6,412 nt of DNA from Bacillota bacterium. GTDB taxonomy: Bacteria; Bacillota; Clostridia; Lachnospirales; Lachnospiraceae. Positions 1 to 5,712 of the stretch are shown piece by piece (position 1 is the stretch's first letter; each line of letters opens with the position of its first letter). Both the position numbers and the translations under genes were made by a program. Below the pieces are notes generated by a model. The model was not told the DNA's origin, did no database searches, and saw nothing but the letters and a program-made list of their open reading frames with translations. The stretch covers positions 1 to 6,412 of the forward strand of contig JAEYXC010000461.1 in NCBI GenBank assembly GCA_023428655.1, given 5' to 3'.

Positions 1-369
1 AACAAAGAGACTAAGGATATGGCAGTTGATAACATACTTCATATGATTAATAATTATCTCAATTGCTCCTTTTGTGACTATGTTGTATTTAGTTGGGTTA
101 TGGACAAAAATGATGTTTATCAAAAAATAATTGAGAGTATTCATAGGGAAGATATTAAACTATATGAGATTACTTTAAATTGTTCGGAAAAGGCCTTAGT
201 TGACAGATGGCAAAAGGATCCCATATGCGATTGGAGAATAGATGAATGGCTTAATATTAGTAAAAAATCTTTAAGATATTTTGAAGGGTTAGATACTATT
301 TTAATTGATACCAGCAATATATCAGCACTTGATGTAGCTGAAAGAATTAATGAATTTGTGGTGAATTGA
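1..369 (+). CDS. P-loop nucleotide kinase-like protein, C-terminal part (5' end outside window)
   Basis: The reading frame is open from base 1 and the first ATG (19) has no ribosome binding site, so this is the 3' part of a longer gene. The visible 122 or so residues match, from memory, the C-terminal half of small AAA/shikimate-kinase-like P-loop proteins. These have an NKETKDMAVDNI-type segment, a buried strand (YVVFSWVM), a second strand (YEITLNCS) followed by a helix with an arginine (ALVDRW) that acts as a lid, and a last strand (TILIDTS) before a closing helix. The Walker A motif should lie in the missing N-terminal region, so ATP binding is inferred and cannot be seen here. The substrate is unknown. 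It ends 68 bases before the next start and could be co-transcribed with it, although a possible promoter sits between them. Confidence 0.6.
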   Translation, partial: NKETKDMAVDNILHMINNYLNCSFCDYVVFSWVMDKNDVYQKIIESIHREDIKLYEITLNCSEKALVDRWQKDPICDWRIDEWLNISKKSLRYFEGLDTILIDTSNISALDVAERINEFVVN

Positions 370-395
370 GAATTTTTTTACTCAATTGTTATAAC
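366..395 (+). promoter_or_regulatory. possible promoter for the histidine-phosphatase-like gene
   Basis: TTGAGA (366-371) and TATAAC (390-395) are separated by 18 bases and lie about 40 bases upstream of the start at 438. The -35 overlaps the previous gene's stop codon and the left arm of a 7-bp inverted repeat (364-370 with 381-387, T-rich loop). The inverted repeat could instead act as a weak attenuator. The calls rest on sequence match only. Confidence 0.3.
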
Positions 396-437
396 ATGCG
401 AATTTGTGATTATTAATATAAGTGGAGGATTTTGAAT

Positions 438-959
438 ATGATATACCTCGTCCGACAAGGTCAAACTGATTGGAATTTATTTAAAAGGTGTAACGGTGTT
501 ACAGAGACTTTTTTGAATCAAACAGGAATTGAACAGTCGAAATTGCTAGCAGAAAACTTAAAGGATATCAAGTTTGATGTATGCTTTTGCAGTCCCCAGA
601 AACGTACTCTTCAGACGTGCGAAATCATCTACAAAGAACCGATAGTGTTTGATGATCGGCTTATTGAAATAATTTGTGGAGAGTTTGAAGGGAAAGAGGA
701 AACGACAGAAATGTTGAAACAGTTATGGCAAGCAGTCACCGATGGAGAAAAGGGTACTGAGAAATTTGATGACTTTCTAAAACGGAACTTCGATTTTTCT
801 GACATGATTAAGGCTGAATACAAAGGGAAAAATGTTTTAATTGTTACTCATGCAGCAAATGTACGAGCCATAACCTATTATTTTTTGGGTATGCCGAAAG
901 ATTATAATTTTAATAAAACCCCAATAAAAAATGGTGAGGTGATTACGTTTGTAAATTAG
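438..959 (+). CDS. histidine phosphatase (phosphoglycerate mutase-like) family protein with catalytic His replaced by Gln
   Basis: The ATG at 438 is chosen because GGAGG (424-428) lies 9 bases upstream. A TTG at 432 would leave only 3 bases. The 173-residue product has the histidine-phosphatase layout: strand 1 with the RHG-type motif, here LVRQGQTDWN (residues 4-13), then SPQKRTLQT with the second conserved Arg (R56), GEFEGK (81-86), and VTHAANVRA with the second conserved His (H138). In active members the residue after R6 is the histidine that becomes phosphorylated. Here it is Gln7, encoded by CAA, one base away from a His codon. The frame is otherwise intact, and at 173 residues it is somewhat short for the family (usually about 190-210). 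It is therefore either a non-catalytic pseudoenzyme or a recently inactivated metabolite phosphatase of the CobC/PhoE type. The true substrate cannot be read from the sequence. Confidence 0.85.
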   Translation: MIYLVRQGQTDWNLFKRCNGVTETFLNQTGIEQSKLLAENLKDIKFDVCFCSPQKRTLQTCEIIYKEPIVFDDRLIEIICGEFEGKEETTEMLKQLWQAVTDGEKGTEKFDDFLKRNFDFSDMIKAEYKGKNVLIVTHAANVRAITYYFLGMPKDYNFNKTPIKNGEVITFVN

Positions 960-1038
960 ATGTTCCCGGTGGAAAATACGGAAACTTATGTATGGAAGCT
1001 TTACAGATCAAAAGTGATCTATAGGCATATATTAAAAT

Positions 1039-1063
1039 GGGAAGTCCTATAATAAGACTTACC
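1039..1063 (-). terminator. terminator-like hairpin of unit A
   Basis: GGGAAGTC (1039-1046) pairs with GACTTACC (1056-1063) with one mismatch around a 9-base loop. Read on the minus strand it is followed by an ATTTTAAT tract, so it would work best as a terminator for leftward transcription coming from the adjoining tRNA-like tail. It may also weakly end the gene that stops at 959. A further perfect 6-bp inverted repeat lies at 1005-1020 (AGATCA/TGATCT, loop AAAG). Confidence 0.45.
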
Positions 1064-1076
1064 AGGCGTTTTATAA

Positions 1077-1097
1077 AGCGCGAGACGGAGTTTGAGC
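1077..1097 (-). repeat. degenerate tRNA-Gly 3' tail, unit A
   Basis: The plus-strand 20 bases at 1078-1097 match the clean tRNA-Gly tail at 5857-5876 at 16 of 20 positions. The acceptor strand GCGCGAG and the following ACGG are identical, and the four changes fall in the T-arm part. As in the three other copies in this window, a terminator-like hairpin lies just to the left (13 bases away). The rest of the 960-1302 gap holds no convincing gene. A 13-codon frame from 1141 (MKKPCNRVFYDLI) ends at 1182 and is not recognisable. Confidence 0.5.
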
Positions 1098-1182
1098 AAT
1101 TGTGAAAAATCCAAATCATCTCAACGTTACAAATGAGGGTATGAAAAAACCCTGTAATAGAGTCTTCTATGACTTGATTTAG

Positions 1183-1220
1183 AAAGCGGATGGATTATAT
1201 CCAAAGTCATCTGCTTTTGT
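1183..1220 (+). terminator. intrinsic terminator-like hairpin upstream of the acetyltransferase gene
   Basis: AAAGCGGATG (1183-1192) pairs with CATCTGCTTT (1208-1217) with a single G-T wobble. An inner GGAT/ATCC pair and a following TTTTGTTATT tract complete it. It isolates the acetyltransferase promoter from upstream transcription. What it terminates is unclear, since no intact gene ends just before it. Confidence 0.5.
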
Positions 1221-1236
1221 TATTATCTCACACAAC

Positions 1237-1265
1237 TTGTTATTGACAATTATTTCTGATATACT
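1237..1265 (+). promoter_or_regulatory. sigma-A type promoter with extended -10
   Basis: TTGTTA (1237-1242), a 17-base spacer and TATACT (1260-1265), with TG one base before the -10 (1257-1258), make a good vegetative promoter. It is about 38 bases upstream of the acetyltransferase start. A TTGACA at 1243-1248 looks like a better -35 but leaves only 11 bases to this -10. Confidence 0.6.
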
Positions 1266-1302
1266 CAATTCATCAAATCAAAATTTGTAGGAGAGTATTT
1301 TT

Positions 1303-1902
1303 ATGAATATAGAAATACAAAGACTTTCACCAGAACTCATAGAAGATTACTTGCATTTCTTTGATATTACTCCGCATTCAGAAAAGCCAGATCGTAATGA
1401 ATGTAGGTGTTATTGTGTTTGGTGGTGTGGCGAAAATCAGAATAATGAGATTTTTGAAAAATACTTAGAAACAAAAGAAAAAAGAAGAGAGTATGCAAGA
1501 AGTAAGATTATTGAATCTAAAATACAGGGCTATTTAGCATTTTGCGACAGGCAGGTGGTGGGCTGGTGTAACGCGAATGTAAAAAGTGAATGTTACGATT
1601 GCTTTTGCTGGCGTAACTTTATGGGAGAGGTTCACAGAGAAGACACTGCAGACAAGATTAAGGCAATCTTCTGTTTTGCTGTTTCACCAGAATTCCGAGG
1701 TAAAGGAGTTGCGTCAAAATTACATGAGAGAGTTTGTCAAGACGCGAAAGCAGACGGATTTACATGTATAGAAGCCTATCCAAATGGTAACTTTTTAAAT
1801 CAAGCAGAAGATTATATGGGACCTCTCGATATGTATAGAAAAGCTGGATTTGTTGAGTCGTATACAATTGCTAAAAAAGTAGTGATGAGAAAGAAAATAT
1901 AG
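1303..1902 (+). CDS. GNAT-family N-acetyltransferase, cysteine-rich
   Basis: The start is the ATG at 1303, with TAGGAGAG (1288-1295) about 7 bases upstream. The 199-residue product carries the GNAT acetyl-CoA fold. Motif A runs through IFCFAVSPEFRGKGVASKL (residues 122-140), with the pyrophosphate-binding R132-G-K-G-V-A. Motif B shows as MYRKAGF (177-183). A central strand-turn segment, GYLAFCDRQVVGWCNAN (76-92), is typical of one GNAT subgroup. Twelve cysteines are present, including a CRCYCVWWC cluster (34-42) and CYDCFC (97-102), which is high for a cytosolic protein. They could bind metal or simply reflect the subgroup. It would transfer acetyl from acetyl-CoA to an amine, substrate unknown. 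The gene is monocistronic with its own promoter and no dedicated terminator. The inserted IS remnant begins directly after it. Confidence 0.88.
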   Translation: MNIEIQRLSPELIEDYLHFFDITPHSEKPDRNECRCYCVWWCGENQNNEIFEKYLETKEKRREYARSKIIESKIQGYLAFCDRQVVGWCNANVKSECYDCFCWRNFMGEVHREDTADKIKAIFCFAVSPEFRGKGVASKLHERVCQDAKADGFTCIEAYPNGNFLNQAEDYMGPLDMYRKAGFVESYTIAKKVVMRKKI

Positions 1903-1920
1903 TTTGGTACTCTACATATA

Positions 1921-1941
1921 TACAACTTCCAATTTGTCGAG
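1921..1941 (+). repeat. terminal inverted repeat, transposase 3' side
   Basis: This 21-base segment matches the reverse complement of 2460-2480 at 15 of 21 positions without gaps. The shared TACA..CTTCC...TTT..TCG core is spread along its length. It lies 44 bases beyond the transposase stop codon. A CGAGAG/CTCTCG hairpin (1954-1974) lies between this repeat and the stop. Confidence 0.5.
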
Positions 1942-1984
1942 TAGATATTCAAACGAGAGGTTTTGATACTCTCGCCATTAATAT

Positions 1985-2390
1985 TTAATCAGGGATTCTA
2001 TCTTGGAACATGATTGCAAGTTCTCCCCTGACCGTAAAATAGTCTATCCGGAGGTACATCCATATCAAAGCTTCTATAGCTGCTATTAATTTTCTTTTAC
2101 TTATAACCATTTCTTGCATTGTCACTTTCTGAACGAGCAGAACGCTCATAGCCTAAGTGGTTATCCATTTCTGCTTCCATCATCCCCTTGATGGTTCCCT
2201 CAAGAAGGTCTTTGAGTGCGTATTGGATGTCTTCAGCCGACTCAATATCATATTCATGGATGTCCGATTTATCCGTATATTCTTTCAAGGGTTTTGGATC
2301 ATATACAGGATTATGTTCATCAATCGGCATATCATAATGTTCACTTATACTGACAAATTTGCTATCTTCTAAAATATCTTCTTCCCCCAT
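1985..2390 (-). pseudogene. IS256 (mutator) family transposase, broken by stop codon, deletion and frameshift
   Basis: Read leftward from the ATG at 2390, the first 97 codons give an acidic leader followed by IESAEDIQYALKDLL, GTIKGMMEAEMDNHLGY and NARNGYK. This is the N-terminal region of IS256-type transposases. An in-frame TAA (2097-2099) follows NGYK. Reading through it continues the homology as KKINSSYRSFDMDVPPDR down to 2043, so the stop is premature and not the natural end. In the next frame, 2032 to 1985 encodes VRGELAIMFQDRIPD and a TAA, which resembles the C-terminal end of the same family. The catalytic DDE core between them is absent. Family assignment of the N-terminal part is firm. 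That of the 15-residue tail is from memory and less certain. The product cannot transpose. Confidence 0.8.
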
Positions 2391-2459
2391 ATCTAATTGA
2401 TATATCCAACCGAATTATTCCTATTTTACCACAAAGCATTAAAATCATCTATATAATAA

Positions 2460-2480
2460 CCCGATAAAAAGGAAAGTGTA
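2460..2480 (-). repeat. terminal inverted repeat, transposase 5' side
   Basis: This is the partner of 1921-1941 (15 of 21 matches on the opposite strand), 70 bases upstream of the transposase start codon. A related CGGATAAAAGGAAA motif recurs in direct orientation at 2550-2563, close to CGATAAAAAGGAAA at 2462-2475. The end may therefore be duplicated, or the motif may be a second nearby scar. Confidence 0.45.
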
Positions 2481-2651
2481 TTTAGCTAGTTACTTTCATT
2501 TTCCTGGATTTTCGTATAAGTGAAAGCAAAACTGACATATTTAATTCTTTCGGATAAAAGGAAAAAGAATACAAGGTTTCCCCCTTTTAGGAGAGGCAAT
2601 CATAGTATGGGATGTGAAGCATGGGAGAAAAGACAGATATACATAACAAGT

Positions 2652-2667
2652 CTTGAGAATTCTTAAG
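2652..2667. promoter_or_regulatory. 16-bp near-perfect palindrome, possible operator
   Basis: CTTGAGAATTCTTAAG is symmetrical except for one G-T pair, with a perfect AGAATTCT core. It sits about 170 bases upstream of the sigma-factor gene in a gap (2489-2839) without a convincing gene. It could be a repressor site, or chance in AT-rich DNA. No regulator is encoded nearby that obviously matches it. Confidence 0.25.
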
Positions 2668-2801
2668 TATACATGATTATCTTGATTACCCTAATAATTT
2701 CTGTTAAATTTTATGTGAAACCCTTTTTACATAAATAATTTCATAAATTCAAATGCATTCTGTCACAAATTGATCGACTGAATTGTTCTATAGATAAGAG
2801 T

Positions 2802-2807
2802 TATAAT
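2802..2807 (+). promoter_or_regulatory. consensus -10 box upstream of the sigma-factor gene
   Basis: A perfect TATAAT lies 32 bases before the sigma-factor start, with the ribosome binding site between them. No good -35 stands at 16-18 bases: the 17-base position reads TGAATT. The promoter may therefore be weak or activator-dependent. A TGAAAC at 2716-2721 resembles an ECF -35 but lacks a recognisable ECF -10 at the right distance. Confidence 0.35.
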
Positions 2808-2839
2808 TCTAACAGAAACATAGAAAGGAGGATGCTACA

Positions 2840-3427
2840 ATGGATGACCAGCAGCTGGAGCAGATTATATTTCAAGTAAAGCACGGAGATCTGCAGCAAT
2901 TCAATCGAATCATCGAATGTTACCAGAAGCCATTGTATCATTATATCTATTGTATCGTTAATTGTACTCAGGACGCTGAAGATATTGTACAGGATACATT
3001 TTTGATGGCTCTTAGTAAAATAAATCAATACAAATCAGACACTAAATTTTCAGCATGGATGTATCGAATAGCACGCAACATTTCCTACAACTATATAAAA
3101 AAACGAAAGAGAATTCTATTGTTCGATTGTTCGGATATAACGACGATGATAGAGGATCGAAATCCTTCGTTTGTAATTGAAAATGACTTACAGCAAAGGA
3201 TGAAGGAGGTTTTTCAGCGTATGACCTTTCAGGAAAAACATATTCTGGTACTTCGTATTTATGAGGAGAAGTCTTATGAGGAAATCGCGTACATCATGAA
3301 GATCAGTCAAAGTGCCTGTCGAAAGAAATATGAACGTGCCCGTAAAAGATTTGTTACATTATATCAGAATGATTATAAGGAGGAATATAGATATGGATGT
3401 AGAGAAGAACTTAAAAATGTATTTTGA
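2840..3427 (+). CDS. ECF-type RNA polymerase sigma-70 factor
   Basis: The ATG at 2840 follows GGAGG (2827-2831) by 8 bases. The 195-residue protein has only sigma regions 2 and 4, as ECF factors do. Region 2 spans about residues 21-91, with QDAEDIVQDTFL (44-55), which contacts core polymerase, and FSAWMYRIARN (70-80) with a basic KKRKR end, which reads and melts the -10. Region 4 spans about 121-171, with SYEEIAYIMKISQSACRKKYERARKRF (helix-turn-helix for the -35). The linker (92-120) is short. Residues 172-195 form an unusual basic/acidic extension whose codons overlap the start of the next gene. Overlap with a downstream membrane protein points to regulation by an anti-sigma partner responding to a signal at the cell surface. 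The regulon, and whether it drives its own promoter, cannot be told from the window. Confidence 0.93.
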   Translation: MDDQQLEQIIFQVKHGDLQQFNRIIECYQKPLYHYIYCIVNCTQDAEDIVQDTFLMALSKINQYKSDTKFSAWMYRIARNISYNYIKKRKRILLFDCSDITTMIEDRNPSFVIENDLQQRMKEVFQRMTFQEKHILVLRIYEEKSYEEIAYIMKISQSACRKKYERARKRFVTLYQNDYKEEYRYGCREELKNVF

Positions 3428-4310
3428 GCAACAGATCGATACCATACAAGAGGACATTGATTTTTGTAATAGGAAGATAGAAAATGTCAAAATACATAAG
3501 AGAAATCATATTCCCACAAGGCTTGCTGTAGTTATAGTCTTAATAATCAGCTTGACAGGTACCGGTATTGTTTACGGTGATACAATTGTGACCTACATTA
3601 AAAACTTGAATTTCTTTCATTCAAACGGTGATGTTGCCTGGTCAATTGAAACAAAAAAAGAACTGGGCTCTTATGCAGATATTGTAGATACGAACTATAG
3701 CCAATTACGTTTAATGCCGGGGCAAGCAGTAGCAATCTATACGGTAGAGAATAATCCGGATGAGATTATCGTCTGTCAGCAAGAACCGCTGGTTTTTGTT
3801 GATGTAAATGAGTTCAATTCATATAAAATTAATTCTTTAGATTATACATTTGCACCGGAAATACTTCAAGATTACGAATTTCATGAGGGGAGAGTGACTT
3901 TTGATACCATACTTCCAGACAATTATTCTAAACTTATGAAGGATGAAGCTAGAGCAACAGGTAAAAATGTTGTAGTAAAGAATGTGGAAACCTCATCCGA
4001 GGTACAGTCGGTTTTCGTAGATTATTACAACAAGGAGGATTCGGATAACTTCCCGAGCTTTACTGTTCAAATCGTGAAATGGATGGGTGATGAATTAATA
4101 GAGGCAACAAATGAAGAAGGGATGCCTACCAATCATTATGAGAAAATTATGCTTGGAGAATCGGAGGTTTTATATTCGGAATTATCTAGACGTAAGGAGA
4201 TTAAATGGGTTGCTTCCGGATATTATTATAACGTTTCATCAAATCAAAAAATAATGACCAAAGAGGAACTCCTTCGTATCACGGAAGCATTAGCCCTAAA
4301 GGAGGAATAA
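3393..4310 (+). CDS. membrane-anchored putative anti-sigma factor, DUF4367-like C-terminus
   Basis: The ATG at 3393 is preceded by AAGGAGG (3377-3383) at 9 bases and lies inside the end of the sigma gene, giving a 35-base overlap typical of translational coupling. The frame is open further upstream (an ATG at 3312), but that start has no ribosome binding site. The 305-residue product has a short cytoplasmic N-terminus (1-40, mostly helical and charged), one transmembrane helix (about 43-62) and a large extracytoplasmic part (63-305). Its last 40 or so residues (EIKWVASGYYYNVSS...MTKEELLRITEAL) resemble the DUF4367 domain found behind ECF anti-sigma anchors in Clostridia. No zinc-binding HxxxCxxC anti-sigma motif is seen in the N-terminus, so the anti-sigma role is inferred from topology and gene order. 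A strong terminator follows at 4382. Confidence 0.82.
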   Translation: MDVEKNLKMYFEQQIDTIQEDIDFCNRKIENVKIHKRNHIPTRLAVVIVLIISLTGTGIVYGDTIVTYIKNLNFFHSNGDVAWSIETKKELGSYADIVDTNYSQLRLMPGQAVAIYTVENNPDEIIVCQQEPLVFVDVNEFNSYKINSLDYTFAPEILQDYEFHEGRVTFDTILPDNYSKLMKDEARATGKNVVVKNVETSSEVQSVFVDYYNKEDSDNFPSFTVQIVKWMGDELIEATNEEGMPTNHYEKIMLGESEVLYSELSRRKEIKWVASGYYYNVSSNQKIMTKEELLRITEALALKEE

Positions 4311-4381
4311 TTAGTTTCGCTATGAACTTCTTCCTAATGTTCGGTCTGTATGAGTACGAATTTAATCTAGACGAAGTCATA

Positions 4382-4413
4382 AAAAAGAGCTAGCTTTTGC
4401 TGGTTCTTTTTTT
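4382..4413 (+). terminator. strong bidirectional intrinsic terminator
   Basis: A 13-bp stem (4382-4394 with 4399-4411, two G-T wobbles) closes a TTTT loop and has T tracts on both strands. On the plus strand it ends the sigma/anti-sigma operon. On the minus strand it follows the tRNA-like tail of unit B by 7 bases. The preceding 4311-4381 holds nothing recognisable. Confidence 0.85.
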
Positions 4414-4418
4414 ATGAC

Positions 4419-4476
4419 AGCGCAAGACGGCGCACGAGGTGGACCTCGGCTCAGCGCGGACCGGAGACATTCGAAC
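4419..4476 (-). repeat. tRNA-Gly 3' tail with GC-rich palindromic insert, unit B
   Basis: On the plus strand this reads as discriminator A (4419), GCGCAAG (one change from the acceptor strand of unit D) and ACGG (start of the T stem). A 38-base GC-rich insert (4431-4468) follows, then the T-loop sequence ATTCGAAC (4469-4476). The insert contains CGAGG/CCTCG closing a TGGA loop, flanked by GCGC on both sides, so it folds into a compact hairpin. It shares nearly all its sequence with the insert of unit C. Its composition is strikingly unlike the AT-rich surroundings. Confidence 0.6.
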
Positions 4477-4520
4477 ATTACCGTGATCCGTAAACCCTAT
4501 AAAATAAAGGAGAAAAGCAC

Positions 4521-4553
4521 ACTGTCTATCAAGTGTCTACAGCCTGTCTACAT
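4521..4553 (+). promoter_or_regulatory. three direct repeats of TGTCTA at 11-bp spacing, possible activator site
   Basis: TGTCTA occurs at 4523, 4534 and 4545, exactly 11 bases apart, and the last two copies extend to TGTCTACA. The array ends about 20 bases upstream of the proposed -35 of the PHP gene. Direct repeats at one helical turn are the arrangement bound by OmpR/PhoB-family response regulators, and the E. coli Pho box uses 11-bp CTGTCAT-type repeats. The identity of any regulator here is inference, since none is encoded in the window. Confidence 0.45.
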
Positions 4554-4572
4554 CTGTTTTATTAGGAAAATC

Positions 4573-4601
4573 TTGTTTGTAAATATTGATGTGATTATAT
4601 A
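4573..4601 (+). promoter_or_regulatory. promoter for the PHP phosphoesterase gene
   Basis: TTGTTT (4573-4578), 17 bases, TATATA (4596-4601). An alternative register is TTGTAA (4577-4582) with TATAAG (4600-4605). Either would give an untranslated leader of about 100 bases before the start at 4707. Confidence 0.45.
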
Positions 4602-4706
4602 TAAGTGATATGATTCATAGGATAGAGAATGTTTTATCAAGCGATAGACACTAATGTTAGCAACTGTGAAATGAAATTTATTTATATAATGAGGGGGAGT
4701 AGGATA

Positions 4707-5498
4707 ATGCGAGATGTTCATGTACATTTTTTACATGGAAATGGTGAGGGCTATAATATTGATTTTTTTGAGGGTTTTATCAAAGCTGCTCAAAATACAG
4801 GGCTTGATGAAATATACTTGCTTGAACATACCCACCAATTCATTGAGTTTGAGAAAGTATACGAACCAATAAGGACATACAACGATTATCAGCGTAACTG
4901 GATATGTAAAAATATGAACAGTACGATAAAAGAGTATATTAATTTTATAGAAACAGTAAAGGATACTCAATACCCTGTAAAAGTTAAATTTGGTCTTGAA
5001 GTTTGTTATATTCCTGAAACTGCTGACGTACTAGCAAGCATTCTTGACGAATATGAGTTTGATTTTCTTACAGGCTCTGTACATTGGATTGATGGTTGGG
5101 GATTTGACCATACAGGACAGAAAGGGCTTTGGAACAGTATGAACGTAAATGAGGTTTATAAAAGGTACTATAACATAATGTTCCAATTATGCGAAAGCGG
5201 TCTTTTCACTGGTCTTGCGCATCCTGATTCAATTAAGTGCTTTGGTTACATACCTGATACTGACTTAACCGATTATTATAATGAACTATCTTTTCTTTTA
5301 TGTAAACATGGTATGTATGCTGAAAATAGTGGTGGTCTACGGTTAAATTATTGCGCTGATTTGGAGTTAGGTCTGAATTCAAAATTGCTATCTGTTTTTA
5401 AAAAAAATAATGTGAAAATTGCGACAGCTTCTGATGCGCATAAACAAAGCGATGTTGGTGCAAATATCCTTGAACTTGAAAATATGCTCAAAGATTAG
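4707..5498 (+). CDS. PHP-domain phosphoesterase, histidinol-phosphatase (HisK)-like
   Basis: The ATG at 4707 is chosen because GAGGGGGAG (4691-4699) lies 7 bases upstream and the PHP signature begins right after it. The frame is open back to 4629 but has no ribosome binding site there. The 263-residue protein has the full set of PHP metal-site motifs: D3-V-H5-V-H7, LLEHTH (E40, H41, H43), GLEVCY (E98), GSVHW (H126), GLAHPD (H172) and ATASDAH (D243, H245). Length and motif order fit monofunctional HisK-type histidinol phosphatases, metal-dependent hydrolases that remove phosphate from histidinol phosphate. No other his genes are nearby, so the substrate may be another small phosphomonoester. 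It is a single-gene unit between two tRNA-like repeats. All likely metal ligands are present, so it should be active. Confidence 0.85.
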   Translation: MRDVHVHFLHGNGEGYNIDFFEGFIKAAQNTGLDEIYLLEHTHQFIEFEKVYEPIRTYNDYQRNWICKNMNSTIKEYINFIETVKDTQYPVKVKFGLEVCYIPETADVLASILDEYEFDFLTGSVHWIDGWGFDHTGQKGLWNSMNVNEVYKRYYNIMFQLCESGLFTGLAHPDSIKCFGYIPDTDLTDYYNELSFLLCKHGMYAENSGGLRLNYCADLELGLNSKLLSVFKKNNVKIATASDAHKQSDVGANILELENMLKD

Positions 5499-5671
5499 TT
5501 TACATATAATAAGCATTATCTGAAGTTAGGTTGGTTCGACTTCGTAAGCAATAGTGAAGTAATAATTCGGAACTTATAAGGGGACATTGAAATAGTGGAA
5601 AATTATTTTTGGAAAGCTTTATAAGGTGGGTGTCTACAAGTGACTAAAGGCTATAGATACATATAAAAATC

Positions 5672-5699
5672 GGGAAGCCTTGAAATATCAAGACTTCCC
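5672..5699 (-). terminator. terminator hairpin of unit C
   Basis: GGGAAGCCTTGA (5672-5683) pairs with TCAAGACTTCCC (5688-5699) with one mismatch and an AATA loop. The T-rich tract is on the minus strand (GATTTTTATAT), so it mainly terminates leftward transcription from the tail of unit C. The stretch 5499-5671 after the PHP gene has no gene. Its last 90 bases or so look like a diverged copy of the sequence before unit A (shared GGAA-GCTTTA, AAGTGA, CTATAG and GGGAAG words in the same order). Confidence 0.65.
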
Positions 5700-5712
5700 A
5701 ACTATTTCGTTA

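Larger units (their letters stand above)
1914..2488 (-). mobile_element. internally deleted IS256-type insertion sequence (MITE-like remnant)
   Basis: Between imperfect inverted repeats (1921-1941 and 2460-2480) lies a minus-strand transposase remnant that keeps an N-terminal third and the last 15 codons, with the middle missing. A complete IS256-family element is roughly 1.3-1.5 kb and this one is about 0.57 kb, so some 0.8 kb has been lost internally. The outer limits are approximate. The flanks GGTACTCT (1906-1913) and GTTACTTT (2489-2496) match at 6 of 8 positions and might be a decayed target duplication, but this is weak. With ends retained and transposase lost, it could only move if a full-length relative supplied transposase. 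Confidence 0.6.

Noticed and set aside
1243..1265. TTGACA as -35 of the acetyltransferase promoter
   Set aside because: Only 11 bases separate it from the TATACT box. The TTGTTA just upstream gives a 17-base spacer.
1985..2110. 41-codon minus-strand frame starting at 2110 (MVISKRKLIAAIEAL...)
   Set aside because: Its first part overlaps, in another frame, the segment that clearly continues the IS256 transposase past the premature stop, and it has no ribosome binding site. Only its last 15 codons are taken as transposase tail.
2607..2666. 19-codon frame with AGGAGAGG 10 bases upstream (MGCEAWEKRQIYITSLENS)
   Set aside because: The ribosome binding site is fair, but the peptide is too short and unrecognised and no promoter stands out. 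It remains possible but unsupported.
2716..2740. TGAAAC as a possible self-regulated ECF promoter for the sigma factor
   Set aside because: No CGT/GTC-type -10 at 15-17 bases, and the TATAAT at 2802 is nearer to the gene.
4414..4608. 64-codon plus-strand reading frame across unit B
   Set aside because: It starts inside the terminator and translates the tRNA-like tail and palindromic insert. It has no ribosome binding site and no protein-like pattern.
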